DNA of 64,000 bases from Bemisia tabaci (GCF_918797505.1 NC_092797.1:33927372-33991371), one strand, 5' to 3'. Counted from the stretch's first letter, positions 37,201-48,833 are shown. Numbers and translations: made by a program. Notes: a model not told the origin generated them from the sequence alone.

Positions 37201-39954
37201 GAATACACATACATTTACTACATATGAATTTATAAAGTGACAAAATGCTCACTCAAGTGACATCTTAGAGCAGCTTTTCCTATAAGTGTAAATAATTTAG
37301 CAGATACGATAATCCTGCTGTATTTTTTTAAATATACGTAAGATGTAATTATATCATTCAAAAATTAATGCCATTAAGGCCATCATTCTGCTCAGCTCAC
37401 TCAATTTTTTTCATTTTGAAATGAAATGTATTAAACTTCAGACACCTGCAAATTATCCATTTGTTCATGAATAAATACAAAGCTCTACTTTACTTCTTTA
37501 AGTTTAGAAGGAGAGCGTGGAATCAATTTGGGATTGCGCTCATTGTTTTCAATCCTCTTTCTAGGTTCTTTAAAACATAATTTACCTTGATAAACTCCAA
37601 ATGGCTGTAAGAGAAGTCGGTGATGGAACCAAAATGTTTCTTATACCTTTCAACTTTTATTTTTGTAATTGGTTCATCTTCCCCTCCAATATCATTATCT
37701 CCAGGGAGAAATATAGTCTGTAAAAAAATTTAGAGTGATAGTTTATTGCAGAAATACTACAATTTTTAAATAATCTGCAAAAATGTATTTATTGACTAAA
37801 GCAAAATTGAAAATCAAGGAATTGAGTGAAAATATCATTAATTTTAATTTTGTTTCAACCATGAGATAGACACACTTAAAAAAAACCCCTAGATTTTGAA
37901 AACTGTTCGAAAACTGCCAGAAAATATACAAATACAATAACTACATGCAAATTGCTTGAACATTTTAACATAATTCACTGTCTTGGTTCTGAGAGATGGA
38001 GTTATAGAATGATTCTTGCACAGATTATAAATTACATCATCTCAAAATGTTAACAAATCAAATTTGAGAGCTAACCTGATTTGGCTGAAAGGAGGAGAGG
38101 CTGAAAATTTTTTTGAATCTGGCTAGATAACGCTCATATTCAGCAGCAGTGGCTCTGCTTCCTTCATCCATTAGGTCGCCCAGAAATACAATTATGTCAG
38201 GCTCTGCATAAGATTTTGCAACCATAAATGTTCTATGTAAGTACCTGAAAAAGATACCATACTTAGTGTTATTTATTCAACGCATCGATCTGTCATTCAA
38301 GCAATGCTCTTTACCACTTGTTGGAGAGATTTTTTTTCTTGGTAAGGGTACTAGATACATAACAAAAAATTCTTGATGGCATATTGGAACTCAAAGATCA
38401 CACTATTCAGTCGCATTCCAGCACCCTGATGACAACATGCTCGTAATTTAGCAAGGTGGGTGGGGTGGACTGGGAAATACAAAGACGGGTTGCGGGTAGT
38501 GAGGAGAGGGGAGGCATAAAACTCATCCAATTAAATTGGCAAGTTAAGCATCCCATGATGATGTAACAGACAAAGCAATCAAGTTTTTTCGATGCAGTTA
38601 TCACCAAACATCATTAAAAAATGTATCATTTCACAATTTGTGAATGATTGCGAGTCATCCTCAAATTAAAGAAACGTAGTTGTCAATTCTTGATTTTTAA
38701 AGCGCAATATTTTTTTGGAAAAATTTAATTTCCAGATTTGATTGAAAAGTTTCTTTACATTCTACATAACTACAGGATCAAATGACAGCGCTTTGATTAG
38801 GAAATTGTTGGAAGCAAAAAAACAACATTTCAATCAGTGATAGAACGCATTAGGTCACTCAGCACCGCTACAGCAAACGCAGATGATAGAAAAGAAAAAC
38901 GCAGACCAGCATATCGAAATAGACTTGGTAGATTGAGACACAGTCCTATTAGATTATAGCGTTTTTGAAGGCAATTAAAAGTGGAATATTGCTAGCAGAA
39001 AAACATTACTTTGAAAAATGCTACGAAAAGAAGCAACTGGCCAGGACTTTGAAAAATGAACATTGTTTCTGAAAAAATGTTAAGACAAGATACGACTGGA
39101 ATAAGTAATAAGTCAGTGCCACAAATCTTACCTATCACAGTCCCATCGGGCAAATGCTGTTTCATCAATCTCCCCCAGAATCTGTGGGTCAGCCACAAAT
39201 AATACTTTCAGACACGGATGCGTGTGACCACATTTTAGTGTAGGCCATCTGAGTGGTAAAAAAGCATATGCCATCCATTCATTGAAAACAATGAGTGCAA
39301 AACCAAGTGAAAACAGGACATACCATGGGTTCAACCTGAAATTTAAAGAATTCGCTCATGAAATTGAAAAGGATTGCAATCTGCCATCAATGCATGAAGA
39401 AAAAAAATGTAAGTAATTGCATTCTGAACATCTTGGGAAGAGGTGAGTGATGTAGTGGCAGTGTTCTTAGTACTTGGGAAGTAGCATGGGAACTAGTGTG
39501 CGAATCCTCAGATTTTTCCTGAAAATTGTATAAAATTAATTGATCAGAATTACCAAATCCATAGAAGACAACTTTTGGAGCAAAAGAATCGGTTTGTGAA
39601 TAGCTTCTTGAACAGGAAATAACAGCCATTTCTGAAAAAGAAATAAATAAATGAATAGGTTGGTAATTATCCATCTTATTAAAAAGTTAGGGATTGAATG
39701 AAAAGAAAGTAGGGCCCTGCAATGAAAGTATTGCCTCGCAACATTCAGATTACCTTTCTTAATCTTAAACTAAGTCACAATAGAGAAGTTTGCGCACATT
39801 TTGAATGCAACAGAGGGTCAGCTGCCGCTAGTTTAACGGTGAAAGAAAATACAAAAATCTAGTTTGTAGATCCTCTGTCACATTCTGAACAAGCGTAAAT
39901 TTACTTGTCGGGACTTGGCCATGGTCGCCCGATAACCATGTCTGATTCATTCAT
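34263..39954 (-). CDS. MPPE1: Metallophosphoesterase 1 (MPPE1/PGAP5 family), GPI-anchor remodelling
   Basis: Seven exons join in phase: 39954-39905, 39335-39132, 38244-38076, 37717-37586, 36723-36607, 35465-35219 and 34435-34263. They make 363 residues, close to the usual family size. The protein starts MNESDMVIG, then has an N-terminal membrane helix (about 20-43). The calcineurin-like metal-binding motifs come in order: VADPQ (Asp66), LGDLMDE (107-113), PGDNDIGGE (146-154), LSHIPL (209-214) and SAHDH (236-240). A second membrane helix (about 325-347) precedes a basic tail. The family removes an ethanolamine-phosphate side chain from GPI anchors in the ER so that anchored cargo can leave. 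DPQ, GDND and AHDH differ from the textbook DxH, GNHD and GHxH. The short first exon was chosen because its phase and GTAAAT donor fit; it is the least certain part. Confidence 0.88.
35641..36153. mobile_element. 513-bp TA-flanked element in an MPPE1 intron
   Basis: The left end AAGGGAATGGCAACCCTAAA (35641) matches the complement of the right end, AAGGGGGCGGCAACCTTAAA (ending 36153). TA lies immediately outside both ends, as after insertion at a TA target. The interior is more GC-rich than the flanks and has no transposase. The short frames at 35606-36138 lie within it. Confidence 0.65.
36724..37585 (-). other. MPPE1 intron, nothing recognised
   Basis: The intron is bounded by AAG|GTAAAT at 37586 and TATTAG at 36724. 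AT-rich, without repeats or frames that stand out. Confidence 0.5.
38245..39131 (-). other. MPPE1 intron, nothing recognised
   Basis: This lies between the exon ending at 39132 and the exon starting at 38244. A minus-strand frame at 38407-38607 shows no protein-like features. Confidence 0.5.
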
Positions 39955-39959
39955 CCTCG

Positions 39960-41016
39960 TGTTGGTTGTTCATTAAAGGCTTTGGGAGATTACATATTTT
40001 TGAACTGACTTAGCTGCGACTTGTTCAGCCTGAATTGTCATCAAAAGTTTCAGTAGTTTGCTGCATGCCGTGATAGTTCAAGTCCAAAATATCAAAAAGG
40101 CTGCGAAGTGAACTTACTTCAAAAGAAGTTTGGAAACCATCACATACTTGTTACAGATGTAACGTTGCTCATTTAAATCAAATCAAATTAACTGAAATGC
40201 TCGATTAGTTTAAAATTTGACGAGATTACTATCGAGAGCAAGTTAACTTTCGTCGCCGAAAACTCTGACCAGCAACCACAATCACTATTATCACTATCAG
40301 CAAAATCAAAATATTTACAAACAAATGGCAAAAGAGGCGGCCATGATGGATGATGCGTCACCAGGCAGATATGACGTCACAACGTGAACATTTTTCTAAA
40401 AATTGCAAATTTTCCGTGAGAGATTATCCTAATACTTCCACAGAGAGAAATTCTCTGAAATTTTAAATGCGAGAATATCGATTACAGAATTGAAAATAAT
40501 TTCCTAAGGGAATAAAAAAAAGAAGAAATCTTCACCCAACTTCCTGATTACGTCATCAGCTCGCATTGCGTATCCGCATTCAAAATGTAAACAAAGAAAC
40601 GAGCAGCAGACTGGTGGGTGCCGAGTTATCTCTTATTTCAGTGGCATATCGCGTATTTAAATTATCACGTTACTTGATAACGATTTATCTCGTGGCAGGT
40701 GTCATCTATCTGGGGAACCGGCAGTGATCGTGATTTCCGATCGACCAGTAAGTAAAAGTATTTGATCTTCCATCACCCTCAACGTCCGCAATCCGTCGCT
40801 CCGGGCCATTAATTGGATTACGCGAATGCCGCACGCGGGATGAGTCAGGCTGAACACTGAGAGACTGATTATCATCCGCTCCTTTCATCAGTGGTGCAAT
40901 CGTAGTTGTCACGGCAAGCACATATAACTTATCAATTGCTCACGCTCTGGAACCTCACCAATCGCCCTATCTAATCTTCCTAGGACTCCTCATTCGTGGA
41001 TCTTATTTACTCAGGT
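39960..41016. promoter_or_regulatory. Candidate head-to-head promoter of MPPE1 (left) and perilipin (right)
   Basis: The two coding genes diverge from here. The stretch is richer in CpG than its surroundings. It contains a perfect CREB/ATF palindrome TGACGTCA (40372-40379), TTACGTCA near 40551 and a YY1-like GCGGCCATGATGG near 40338. On the plus strand, good donors follow at 40748 (CCA|GTAAGT) and 41014 (CAG|GTAAGG), suggesting an untranslated first exon. No acceptor before the perilipin coding exon is proven, so linkage to perilipin is inference. Confidence 0.35.
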
Positions 41017-43000
41017 AAGGAATAACTCAAATATCTTATTTAAATTAGTGAAACCTCCCCTCTGATTATTTCCAACCGTAATTGTATCCTTCAGAGTGCA
41101 TACTTTCCACTATTACCCAGCCGTCTTGACAAGATTGATGGACCAGCTTCAGAGACCGGGTTCTCCTCATGTTGCTTTCCATTGTTCATTTGCGGACCCT
41201 CCGCATGTCACCACATTTCCTTTGTCCTCAATTTAAAGTCAGCTCTAATCAAATAAGTTTCATTTGAGGTGTTCAGAAAGCTTTTGTCTTCCAAACCCTC
41301 TTTACTTACTATTTTTTTCCATGTGCTCTTATCTTGCTCCAATGGCTGGATCACTGTGGCATTCTACATCACATGCTGCATACCTATCTTGCTCTAAGCC
41401 TATGCACTAACTTCTCCAGTCGCATGTTTGTAACTGAAGGAGTTTTTCCAGATAGTTTCCGCAATAGCACCTTTCTTCCTTCTCATGGTACAATATAAGT
41501 TTCCTGTGATCATCGAATTCCCAGACCAGTTCTTATCAGTCTTTTTCTCCATTGTTCTAGAACCACCAAACTGTCAGAACAACCCACAATACTGTTTATT
41601 TTTCCCTGCCATGTTGTATTTACTTTCACCGTAGTTACCTACCTATGCACTTGCTGCTTGTAATCATTTCTGCAAATGCAATTGCTTGCCGCAAAAGCTG
41701 AAGAACATTTATATACTGAGGCTTACGGTTTTTTAACTAGTAAGGATTTGAGATTACAAGTGACTTTAGCGCCAACATTGCGTTCTCACCAACATAGTCA
41801 GCAGACTTTTTTCACAGTGTGACAGATTTGAAGATTTGCCATCTTTTACCCTTTTATATTGAAACTGATTGTGTGCAAGTACAAGATCAATATACCTAAT
41901 GGATCTTTCGTCGCACCCTTGAAGTCAGCCAGACCTTCTGGCAATTGATATCTGGGTATTTCAAAAAATTACCTAATTGGTGCACTTACTTATTATTTTA
42001 ATCAGTGTACACTTGTATCTTTTTCTTACCTTTGTCAGCTTTGAATTGAATGTCGTAGTTTTAGTGCTTCTGAGAATTTGAATTCACAACATTTTTTCCC
42101 CTTGTTTTATTCTCATCAGCTTTAATATGGGTGTATCTTTAATCCGCTGGACTATCAAACAATTAAGTCAAAAACCTTTTAGTATTTCTAAAAAAGTTGT
42201 CTTTACTTGTTTTGATACTTTCATTACTGCAAGTTCCATTAAAGCACATAATAGAATGGTAACTCTTGAAAATGAAAGAACAAAACAAAAAAAACAAACA
42301 GAATTACCTAAGTAAGCACAATAGCTCAAACACAAAGATGTTGCCTACAATATTTTGGCCCGGGCTGCAGACAATTTTGAAATGCAAAGTCTAGTGCATG
42401 GCTGAAAGTGTTTCTACATTCTTTGGAGAATATGAAAAATTTCCAGATAATGAAGGAGAATGTATTGAAACAATTTTGTTTTAAATTTGAAAATATTTGT
42501 AACAGTTAATGTTGACATTTTCAATTGGTTTAATATTTTCAACAGGTAAACAACTTTTTCAAGAGGGAAACAACTGAAAAGCTTTCATGTACCCAGAACA
42601 AATTTGAAGGAAAAAATTATGTAAATTTTATATTGGCATTTCACAGTAGTTATCATACTTTTTTCAAAGCTCGAGCTTTGTCTGCAATTTCTGTTTTAAT
42701 GCAAGATAATTGGATCTCTCCAAAGTAGGCAACCACTTAGGTAATTACCTCCAGTAGCTTGCATGCAAAATTGAGTGCAGTTGTTGGAGGTTGGACTGTC
42801 TATCCTGTTGCCTAGTCATGCAAGTTTTTATGTGAATGCATTCAGTGGCACAAGTAGTCTGCCTCCTGGAAGAATGTAGTGGATATAGCCATGCCTCCCG
42901 CACATCCGTTTTTGAATTCTCAAGAGTAGAGGCTCAATGTTTCAAATATTCCTAAGAGAGTGGAGTATGATGATTTCAAAGGCGTCTTTAGGGATCAGAG
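41017..43000 (+). other. Leader-intron-like stretch
   Basis: Pyrimidine-rich and AT-rich sequence follows the donor at 41014. Apart from the small frame at 42127-42315 I see no exon. No long inverted repeat was found here. Confidence 0.4.
42127..42315 (+). CDS. Possible 62-residue small protein, unrecognised
   Basis: The frame begins at AATATGG after a pyrimidine tract and a CAG (42118-42120), and ends with TAA overlapping a donor-like GTAAGCA. It encodes a basic protein: MGVSLIRWTIKQL, a hydrophobic stretch KKVVFTCFDTFITAS, then a charged tail ENERTKQKKQTELPK. The exon-like borders and start context are better than for neighbouring frames, but there is no family match, no codon-bias test and no polyadenylation signal close by. 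It may be chance. Confidence 0.22.
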   Translation: MGVSLIRWTIKQLSQKPFSISKKVVFTCFDTFITASSIKAHNRMVTLENERTKQKKQTELPK

Positions 43001-43901
43001 CAGAAACGAATAGAAACACCTCGAATGGGGGTGGGCACGAGGGGGGTCTCGAAGCCTCCCCCAACTTTTTCAATTTGTAGGGCACCTGATATTTGGGTCA
43101 ATTTCGTCTAAAATAATTACCAAATGTAAGCGTCTTTCTTTTTCTTCCTTCTTTTTTCCCCTTCTTTTTTCGGGCGAACGGGGGACATACCCCCACCCTC
43201 CTTAGATCCGTCTATGGACTAGGGTGGGTCATGCCCCAAGAAAATTTTCAAATCGGATCGGTGTTTGAAACCCAGGGGTGCCAACGCGCCTAATGCGCCT
43301 AAGAAATTGGTCGTGGCGCCTAGAAAATAAAAGTTCTGCGCCAACGTGGCCCCTAAAAAGTGCCCCCCTCCCCCCAAAAAATCCTAATGTTTCTTTTTGA
43401 TGATTTTTCGAAAGTTACAAGTTACAGCTACTAGTTCTGTAACCAAAACATCTTGCGTCCAACTTCTCATTAAATGCGCCGTGATATATAGGCTAAAAGG
43501 CAATTTGGCCCCTAAAAAATCTTCAATAGCCCCAAAAAATTGAGCTTGATGGGCTACATGGCTTCTGAAACTCTAACGTAAGTTTCGCACACTGAATCGG
43601 ATGTAAATCTACTTGTCAAGTTTCTAAGAGGCATTTTAAATGGTTTTTTAACCATCCCATACCATCCTTCATCCAAAAAAAAAACAGAGAAAAAGTATCT
43701 ATTTCTGTCCATGAGAGATGCCTTTGCCCCCCCCCCCCCCCCCTCAAATTTCCGGCTCGTCGGGGCATCATGATGTAAGCACGTGATTACCTAGACCTGG
43801 AGAGCTCAGAAGTAACGTAAGCCGTGCCGTGTGCATTCCGCAATGAACCTTGCAGCTTTGTCAGAGGTGGCCCAGCCGCATGTATTTTTCGTAAATTAGG
43901 C
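43001..43901. other. Repeat-rich junk with C-tract and GC-rich fragments
   Basis: This holds GGGGGTGGGCACGAGGGGGG and GACATACCCCCACCC-type segments and TTAGATCCGTCTATGG, which look like eroded retroelement ends, then CCAACGCGCC repeats and a C run at about 43729-43743. It abuts the long-TIR transposon. No coding frame. Confidence 0.4.
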
Positions 43902-43906
43902 AATGT

Positions 43907-46776
43907 AGTCCAGGCATATTAGATCAAAAATCGGCGATTAGAAAAAAAAATTTATATATAAGGTTTTATGTGCCCAAGTTGTTCATTGGGGTGCCAGGGA
44001 CTCCCAGCAAAAAGTCCCCAAGAATCCCCTGTACGCTCGACCCCCCCGCCCCCCCAAAACCCCCAAAAAATCGACCTTTCCTCGGTTTTTCGTAAATATC
44101 TCAAAAAGAATTGGTTTTAGCGAAAAATGAGTTATCTAGTGAATAGAAGTTCATAAAATTTCCAATAAAAATGACTTCTATGAATTTTTTTGTAAAACGA
44201 CTTTGAACCCCTCAAAATGGCCGCCGAAAAAACGGGCATTTACGGAAATTTCAGTTTTTTCCCGAAAATGCCCATTTTTCTTTGAAACGGCTGCTCTCAT
44301 GTAAAAGTTAATGGCGGATTCTGAAAGAGCGTTGAATTTCACATCAGAAATGATTAACATCGATCATTTTAGACTCACAGTCGATCTACGGAAATACGAT
44401 ATATCGAAGCTCTTCCGCCCGGGCCTAACAAATCGAGTACTAGGTAGTTAAACATTTGCGGCCGGGGTTCTAATGACACTAAAGTCATACTTTTTTCACT
44501 CGGGGGTCGTTTGTATTAGCCTTTTACTCCTTTTTAAGGCCATTATCGAAGGGAATGGAGTAGTGATTGTGGGGGGGGGGGGGGATGTCACCCATTACCC
44601 TTCCTCCGCTTAGCCGCGCAACGGTTTAACATACAGGAAAGATAAGCATGGTCCAAGCCTGCGAAGACGTCGATGTGAAAAGATGAGGCCACGTTTTTTG
44701 TTTTGTCTTCGCATTGTCGCATTTTGGAGGAATCGTAGCTGCCAAATGACAGAAAAATGATTAATGCTGAAATACATGGCCCGAGGAGTGGAGGGACATA
44801 ATACCTAGCAACACTGGACGAGCCCTTCTTATCTAGAACTCGGGGGGCTTATATGTAGCTCGTTCAGGGGCTTCGGTTTCATAAAAATTCCCCTTTTGCC
44901 TCTCGTTGCCCCCCATCGAATTTATCTCGTCGGGCTCCTTCCTATGTTTTGCGATTTGCGATTAGTTCGAGAACTGATCTCTAGCAGTTGCACGGACTTC
45001 CACCCTCGATCCGCGTTGTGGCTGTGTCATTCTTATTCCAAGCATATTATATATCTGCATATTTATTATCATATTATTAATAGGCAGCGTCCGATTAATA
45101 TATATCGGACTTTATCATGCAAATAAAAATATCGAAAGTTTGAACGAACATCGTTTCATCAGGTTTAAAAAAGGTGCAGTCACGGCTAAAACAAGTAGTC
45201 TCGAAATTCTACCGCCGACAGAAGATGCCGCCAAATTGCACGGTTTTAGAGCATTCCTTCAAATTCAAACGTGGCTCGGTAATGCACTCTCGCCTTTAAA
45301 TTGGGGGTGGAAATTGGATCCGCAGCTTACTCCTGTACGAACCACTTTAGGGCCTGCACCTAAACAAGTTTTGGACGCAATTTTCTGTGGCTGTGTTAAG
45401 GGTTGCAGAAAATCGTGCGGTTGTAGAAAAACAGGCCTGAAATGTTCAAACGTTTGCTTGCATTGCAACGGCATCTCGTGTGATAACTCGCTTGTGCTTA
45501 ATACAGACGAGTAAGAAGAAGAAGAAAAGGTCAATATGGATGACGCGAGGGCAACACTAGAATTGAGCGGCAATAAGGCGGAAGAAGAAGGAGAAGAAGA
45601 TAAACAAGAAAAAGAGATGGAAAAGAAGAGAGAAAAAGTTGTAAGCAATTACGCACTTAGGCCAAAAAGACGACGATTATTTTAAGACTTTTCTCTAAGT
45701 TTTACAGCTGGACATTCCTTCAAAAAAGTTATTGGGCAACCACTTGCTCTCGAATAAGTAATTGTAATTAATTAGAATACACTGCTTTACAATGATTATT
45801 AAGTGAAACAAATCGAAAATATTATTTGTGATTAATATACTGATCATTTGTTCTTTAGCACGGTTTTATAATTGACTCTATTCAAGCTCAAAGTAGTACA
45901 TGAACACCTTACGCTTAAAAAGATAATCATTCAAAAAATCTGAGTCCCCCCCCCCCCCCGCTTACAACCATCTGCACTGGAGCTGGAGGTATCGAAGTGA
46001 AAAAGTGAACATTTAAAAATGTGTTTTATTGCTTTACTAGAGACAAATCGAAGTGAAAAAGAGGAATCATTTAATTATAAAGTAATGCTCTATTTCTATT
46101 TTTCAGCCCCCCCCCCCCCCCCAACTCTCAATGCACAATTTCTGTTTTCTGGATGGGAGAATCCCGACTCTCCTCCCTCTTCAGATGCATTACGCGATAA
46201 TTGAACGCTTCCTTGCTCCAGCAGAACCGTAAACTTAAATGAGTAACTACCCAGTACTTGATTTGTTAGGCCCGGGCGGAAGAGCTTCGATATATCGTAT
46301 TTCCGTAGATCGACTGTGAGTCTAAAATGATCGATGTTAATCATTTCTGATGTGAAATTCAACGCTCTTTCAGAATCCGCCATTAACTTTTACATGAGAG
46401 CAGCCGTTTCAAAGAAAAATGGGCATTTTCGGGAAAAAACTGAAATTTCCGTAAATGCCCGTTTTTTCGGCGGCCATTTTGAGGGGTTCAAAGTCGTTTT
46501 ACAAAAAAATTCATAGAAGTCATTTTTATTGGAAATTTTATGAACTTTTATTCACTAGATAACTCATTTTTCGCTAAAACCAATTCTTTTTGAGATATTT
46601 ACGAAAAACCGAGGAAAGGTCGATTTTTTGGGGGTTTTGGGGGGGCGGGGGGTCGAGCGTACAGGGGATTCTTGGGGACTTTTTGCTGGGAGTCCCTGGC
46701 ACCCCAATGAACAATTTGGGCACATAAAACCTTATATATAAATTTTTTTTTCTATTTTTCCTATAATGCCTGGACT
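43907..46776. mobile_element. 2.87-kb DNA transposon with ~540-bp terminal inverted repeats
   Basis: The left arm (43907 to about 44455) and right arm (about 46241-46776) are nearly identical in inverted orientation; both even encode the same 60-residue shadow peptide (44178-44360 minus, 46334-46516 plus). The ends are AGTCCAGGCAT and its complement. Directly outside is AATGT on both sides (43902-43906 and 46777-46781), a 5-bp target duplication. High arm identity suggests recent movement or gene conversion. The middle keeps a decayed CXC-domain gene only. AG...CT ends and long repeats recall Polinton/Maverick elements, but those make 6-bp duplications and are far longer; I leave the superfamily open. 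Confidence 0.88.
45084..45685 (+). pseudogene. Broken transposon-encoded CXC-domain protein (C-terminal exon)
   Basis: The open frame contains LPPTEDAAKLHGFRAFLQIQ, then a TWLGNALSPLNWGWKL block and a cysteine-rich tail with CGCVKGCRKSCGCRK followed by CSNVCLHC. This is a tesmin/TSO1-like CXC pattern seen at the C-terminus of repeated, transposon-linked arthropod proteins. An acceptor-like TAATAG ends at 45083. An in-frame TAA at 45512-45514 interrupts the frame; it then stays open for 56 more codons, acidic and ending in RPKRRRLF, to a stop at 45683. So the copy appears to be killed by one nonsense codon and has lost its upstream exons. No catalytic domain remains. Confidence 0.65.
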
Positions 46777-46781
46777 AATGT

Positions 46782-47205
46782 CCCGCGTGCAGAATGCCCT
46801 TTGAATTTTTCCTCCTAATGACGTTTCAAAAGCTGAAAGCGCGAAGGTTATGTCGGATGACTCAGCAACTTTACTTTTACTAGGATGATCAACGTTATGG
46901 TCATCCGCACGCGTGCCTGGTCCAGTACTTAACTCTCGTTAGGAAACTCGAATTCGCAGCACCCCAGCAGGGTGACTTAAGAGGGGAAAATTTGCTGCAC
47001 CCCCGTAGAAAAATTAAGGTGATTCATCGGGGTTTTTGGCGCGGTTGAACTGGCGCGCAATGGAACAAGTTAATAAAGGATGTCTGACAAAATTTGGAAA
47101 CTTTGAAAGCTCATAACTGTATTATTACAAAACATAGATTGGTTTTCTCGTAAAATTTACTTGAGGACGCACCCCTCAAACTTTAAAATCTCATGAAATA
47201 AACAT
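46782..47205. other. Spacer between mobile elements
   Basis: No frame or inverted repeat is recognised between the long-TIR transposon and the next MITE. Confidence 0.4.
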
Positions 47206-47463
47206 GGATTGCATTTTGCAAAAAGGAACCAGGAGCATTGCAATGATGCTAAGATTGAGCAAATTCATCCTCTGCAGTGAAATAACTGAAATCATGAAAA
47301 AATATGAAATTATATGACAATTTTTGACTTAGATTCACAGTTTTCAGCGAGTGAAATAGAAACTGTTAATGGGTAATTAGGTTTTTCTTCTAAGACAAAA
47401 GAAGTCGAACACTCTTAGCAACATATTGCAATGCTCCTGGTTCCTTTTTGCAAAATGCAATCC
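47206..47463. mobile_element. MITE, family D copy 1, with ACAT target duplication
   Basis: Terminal repeats of about 48 bp start GGATTGCATTTTGCAAAAAG and continue through GAACCAGGAGCATTGCAAT and TGCTAAGA with very few mismatches. ACAT flanks both ends (47202-47205 and 47464-47467). The length is 258 bp. The related element at 48697-48833 shares GGAYTNCATTTTGCAA and also has a 4-bp duplication. Confidence 0.9.
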
Positions 47464-48193
47464 ACATCCAAAGTTGCAGTTTTAGTAGGTACAAAAATTC
47501 ATGTCCGACCTCCTTGACTCGATCCACTGTGTGGCGTGCGATACTTTCGCATCGTCATTTTCAGTCGGTCAGTTTTGAAAATTCAAGGCATAAAATCTCT
47601 AAGTCCAATTTTTTTTTAATTGATGCGTCGAAGATTTTTTTTCTTCTTTTTTTTTCAAGCTCTTTCTTATCGTTTATTAAAGAAAATGGGGGTACCATTG
47701 AAAAAGTTTGAATCTGGTCTGTCCCGAATTTTTCGGTAGGAGCAAAATGGGTCCAATTGCCGCGAGTCGAATAATCCAAGATTTTCGTGTTCGTAAGTCA
47801 GGGTCTACAAGTCCGGAAGTAGTACTGATTTTTTAAGGGCGGCCCGGAAGTACCGAAAAAGTGCGGAAATTTCGTTAGAAGGTCCAGAATTTTTTTCATT
47901 TTTTTGTTATTTCTGTCGCAATTTGAGCGAGAAACTACAATTTTTGAAATTTTTCGAATTTCGTCAATTGGAGGTACTGAAAAAGTACTGAATTTTTCTG
48001 TTAAGGAGGTACTGAATTCCTTGGAAATGTACTGTAAAAGTACTGATTTTTGGCTAACCTGTTTTAGTAGACACCCTGTAAGTGCACCAGCAATAAGTAT
48101 TCAATGCGGAGCCGGCCTTTCGGAAGACCCTGTATACAGGTATATGCCCAGTGGCGGCATGCAGTCCGCTCATTGATTAATGACACAGACCAC
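47464..48193. other. Unassigned repeat-like stretch
   Basis: Around 47815-48070 the words GTACTGA and AAGTACTG recur many times (GGTACTGAAAAAGTACTGAA and variants), giving a loose repeat with hAT-like flavour. The source element was not identified. Confidence 0.35.
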
Positions 48194-48433
48194 AACGCTG
48201 CCATGCTGAAAAAAAAATGTTACATGAACATCAAGAGGTTGCCAAGTTTCCGCTGATAAATCCTAAATTATCTTAATGATTCGTGTATATTTTCCTTGAT
48301 TTTTTCCCTCTACAAATTTCAAAAAAAAGAGAAAGTAGCTGTACCTGATTCCTTTGGAGAGTAAATATTTTGTCAGGAGAATTTTGGCAACCTCCAAATG
48401 TTCATGCCGCGGGTTTTTTGCCACGGTAGAATA
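48194..48433. mobile_element. MITE, family C copy 3 (most diverged)
   Basis: The left end (GCTGCCATGCTGAAAAAA, CATGAACAT, AGGTTGCCAAG) pairs with the complement of the right end (CTACCGTGGCAAAAAA, CATGAACAT, AGGTTGCCAAA). The same order of words occurs in the copies at 49950 and 52671. Ends are approximate. Confidence 0.6.
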
Positions 48434-48696
48434 TCTGAATCAAAGTTACGGAAAGAAATGCCGGTGCTCCCTCTTTTTTTTATCAGGGCGGAAAAGATCG
48501 CTGGCGTATCAAAATATCTACACACATGCACGCCTTGGGTGGCGTCTGCTGTAATCGGGGCCCAGTGTTCAATTTTTTAAAAAAAGTTTACGATCGGGAA
48601 TTTTTTTTTTTTTTACTTTATCGGGAAGAAGAGACAAAAAATGTCTCAAGAATTGAGTCGCACATTTTTCGGAAAGCCCGTGACCGCATACAAACT

Positions 48697-48833
48697 GGAC
48701 CACATTTTGCAATTAGGAACTACAATTTCTGGCTCAATTTAGGAACAACGTAAGTACCATTAATTCCCCTATGCACATAAGTGTTTTGAAGGATGAGCGA
48801 GAAATGGTAGTTCCTAATTGCAAAATGAAGTCC
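48697..48833. mobile_element. MITE, family D copy 2, with AACT target duplication
   Basis: Terminal repeats begin GGACCACATTTTGCAATTAG (left) and GGACTTCATTTTGCAATTAG (right complement) and run to TTTCTSGCTC, about 40 bp. AACT flanks both ends (48693-48696 and 48834-48837). The length is 137 bp. Confidence 0.88.

Noticed and set aside
39387..39674. 95-residue minus-strand frame as the 5' exon of MPPE1
   Set aside because: Its donors leave the wrong phase for the exon at 39335 and produce immediate stops, whereas 39905-39954 fits in phase.
40706..40921. 71-residue minus-strand frame in the promoter region
   Set aside because: It overlaps candidate leader exons of the opposite strand and has no recognised motif or phase link to MPPE1.
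44178..44360. 60-residue frame found identically at 46334-46516
   Set aside because: It is the same sequence in both inverted arms of the transposon. Duplication explains the match; there is no domain or start context.
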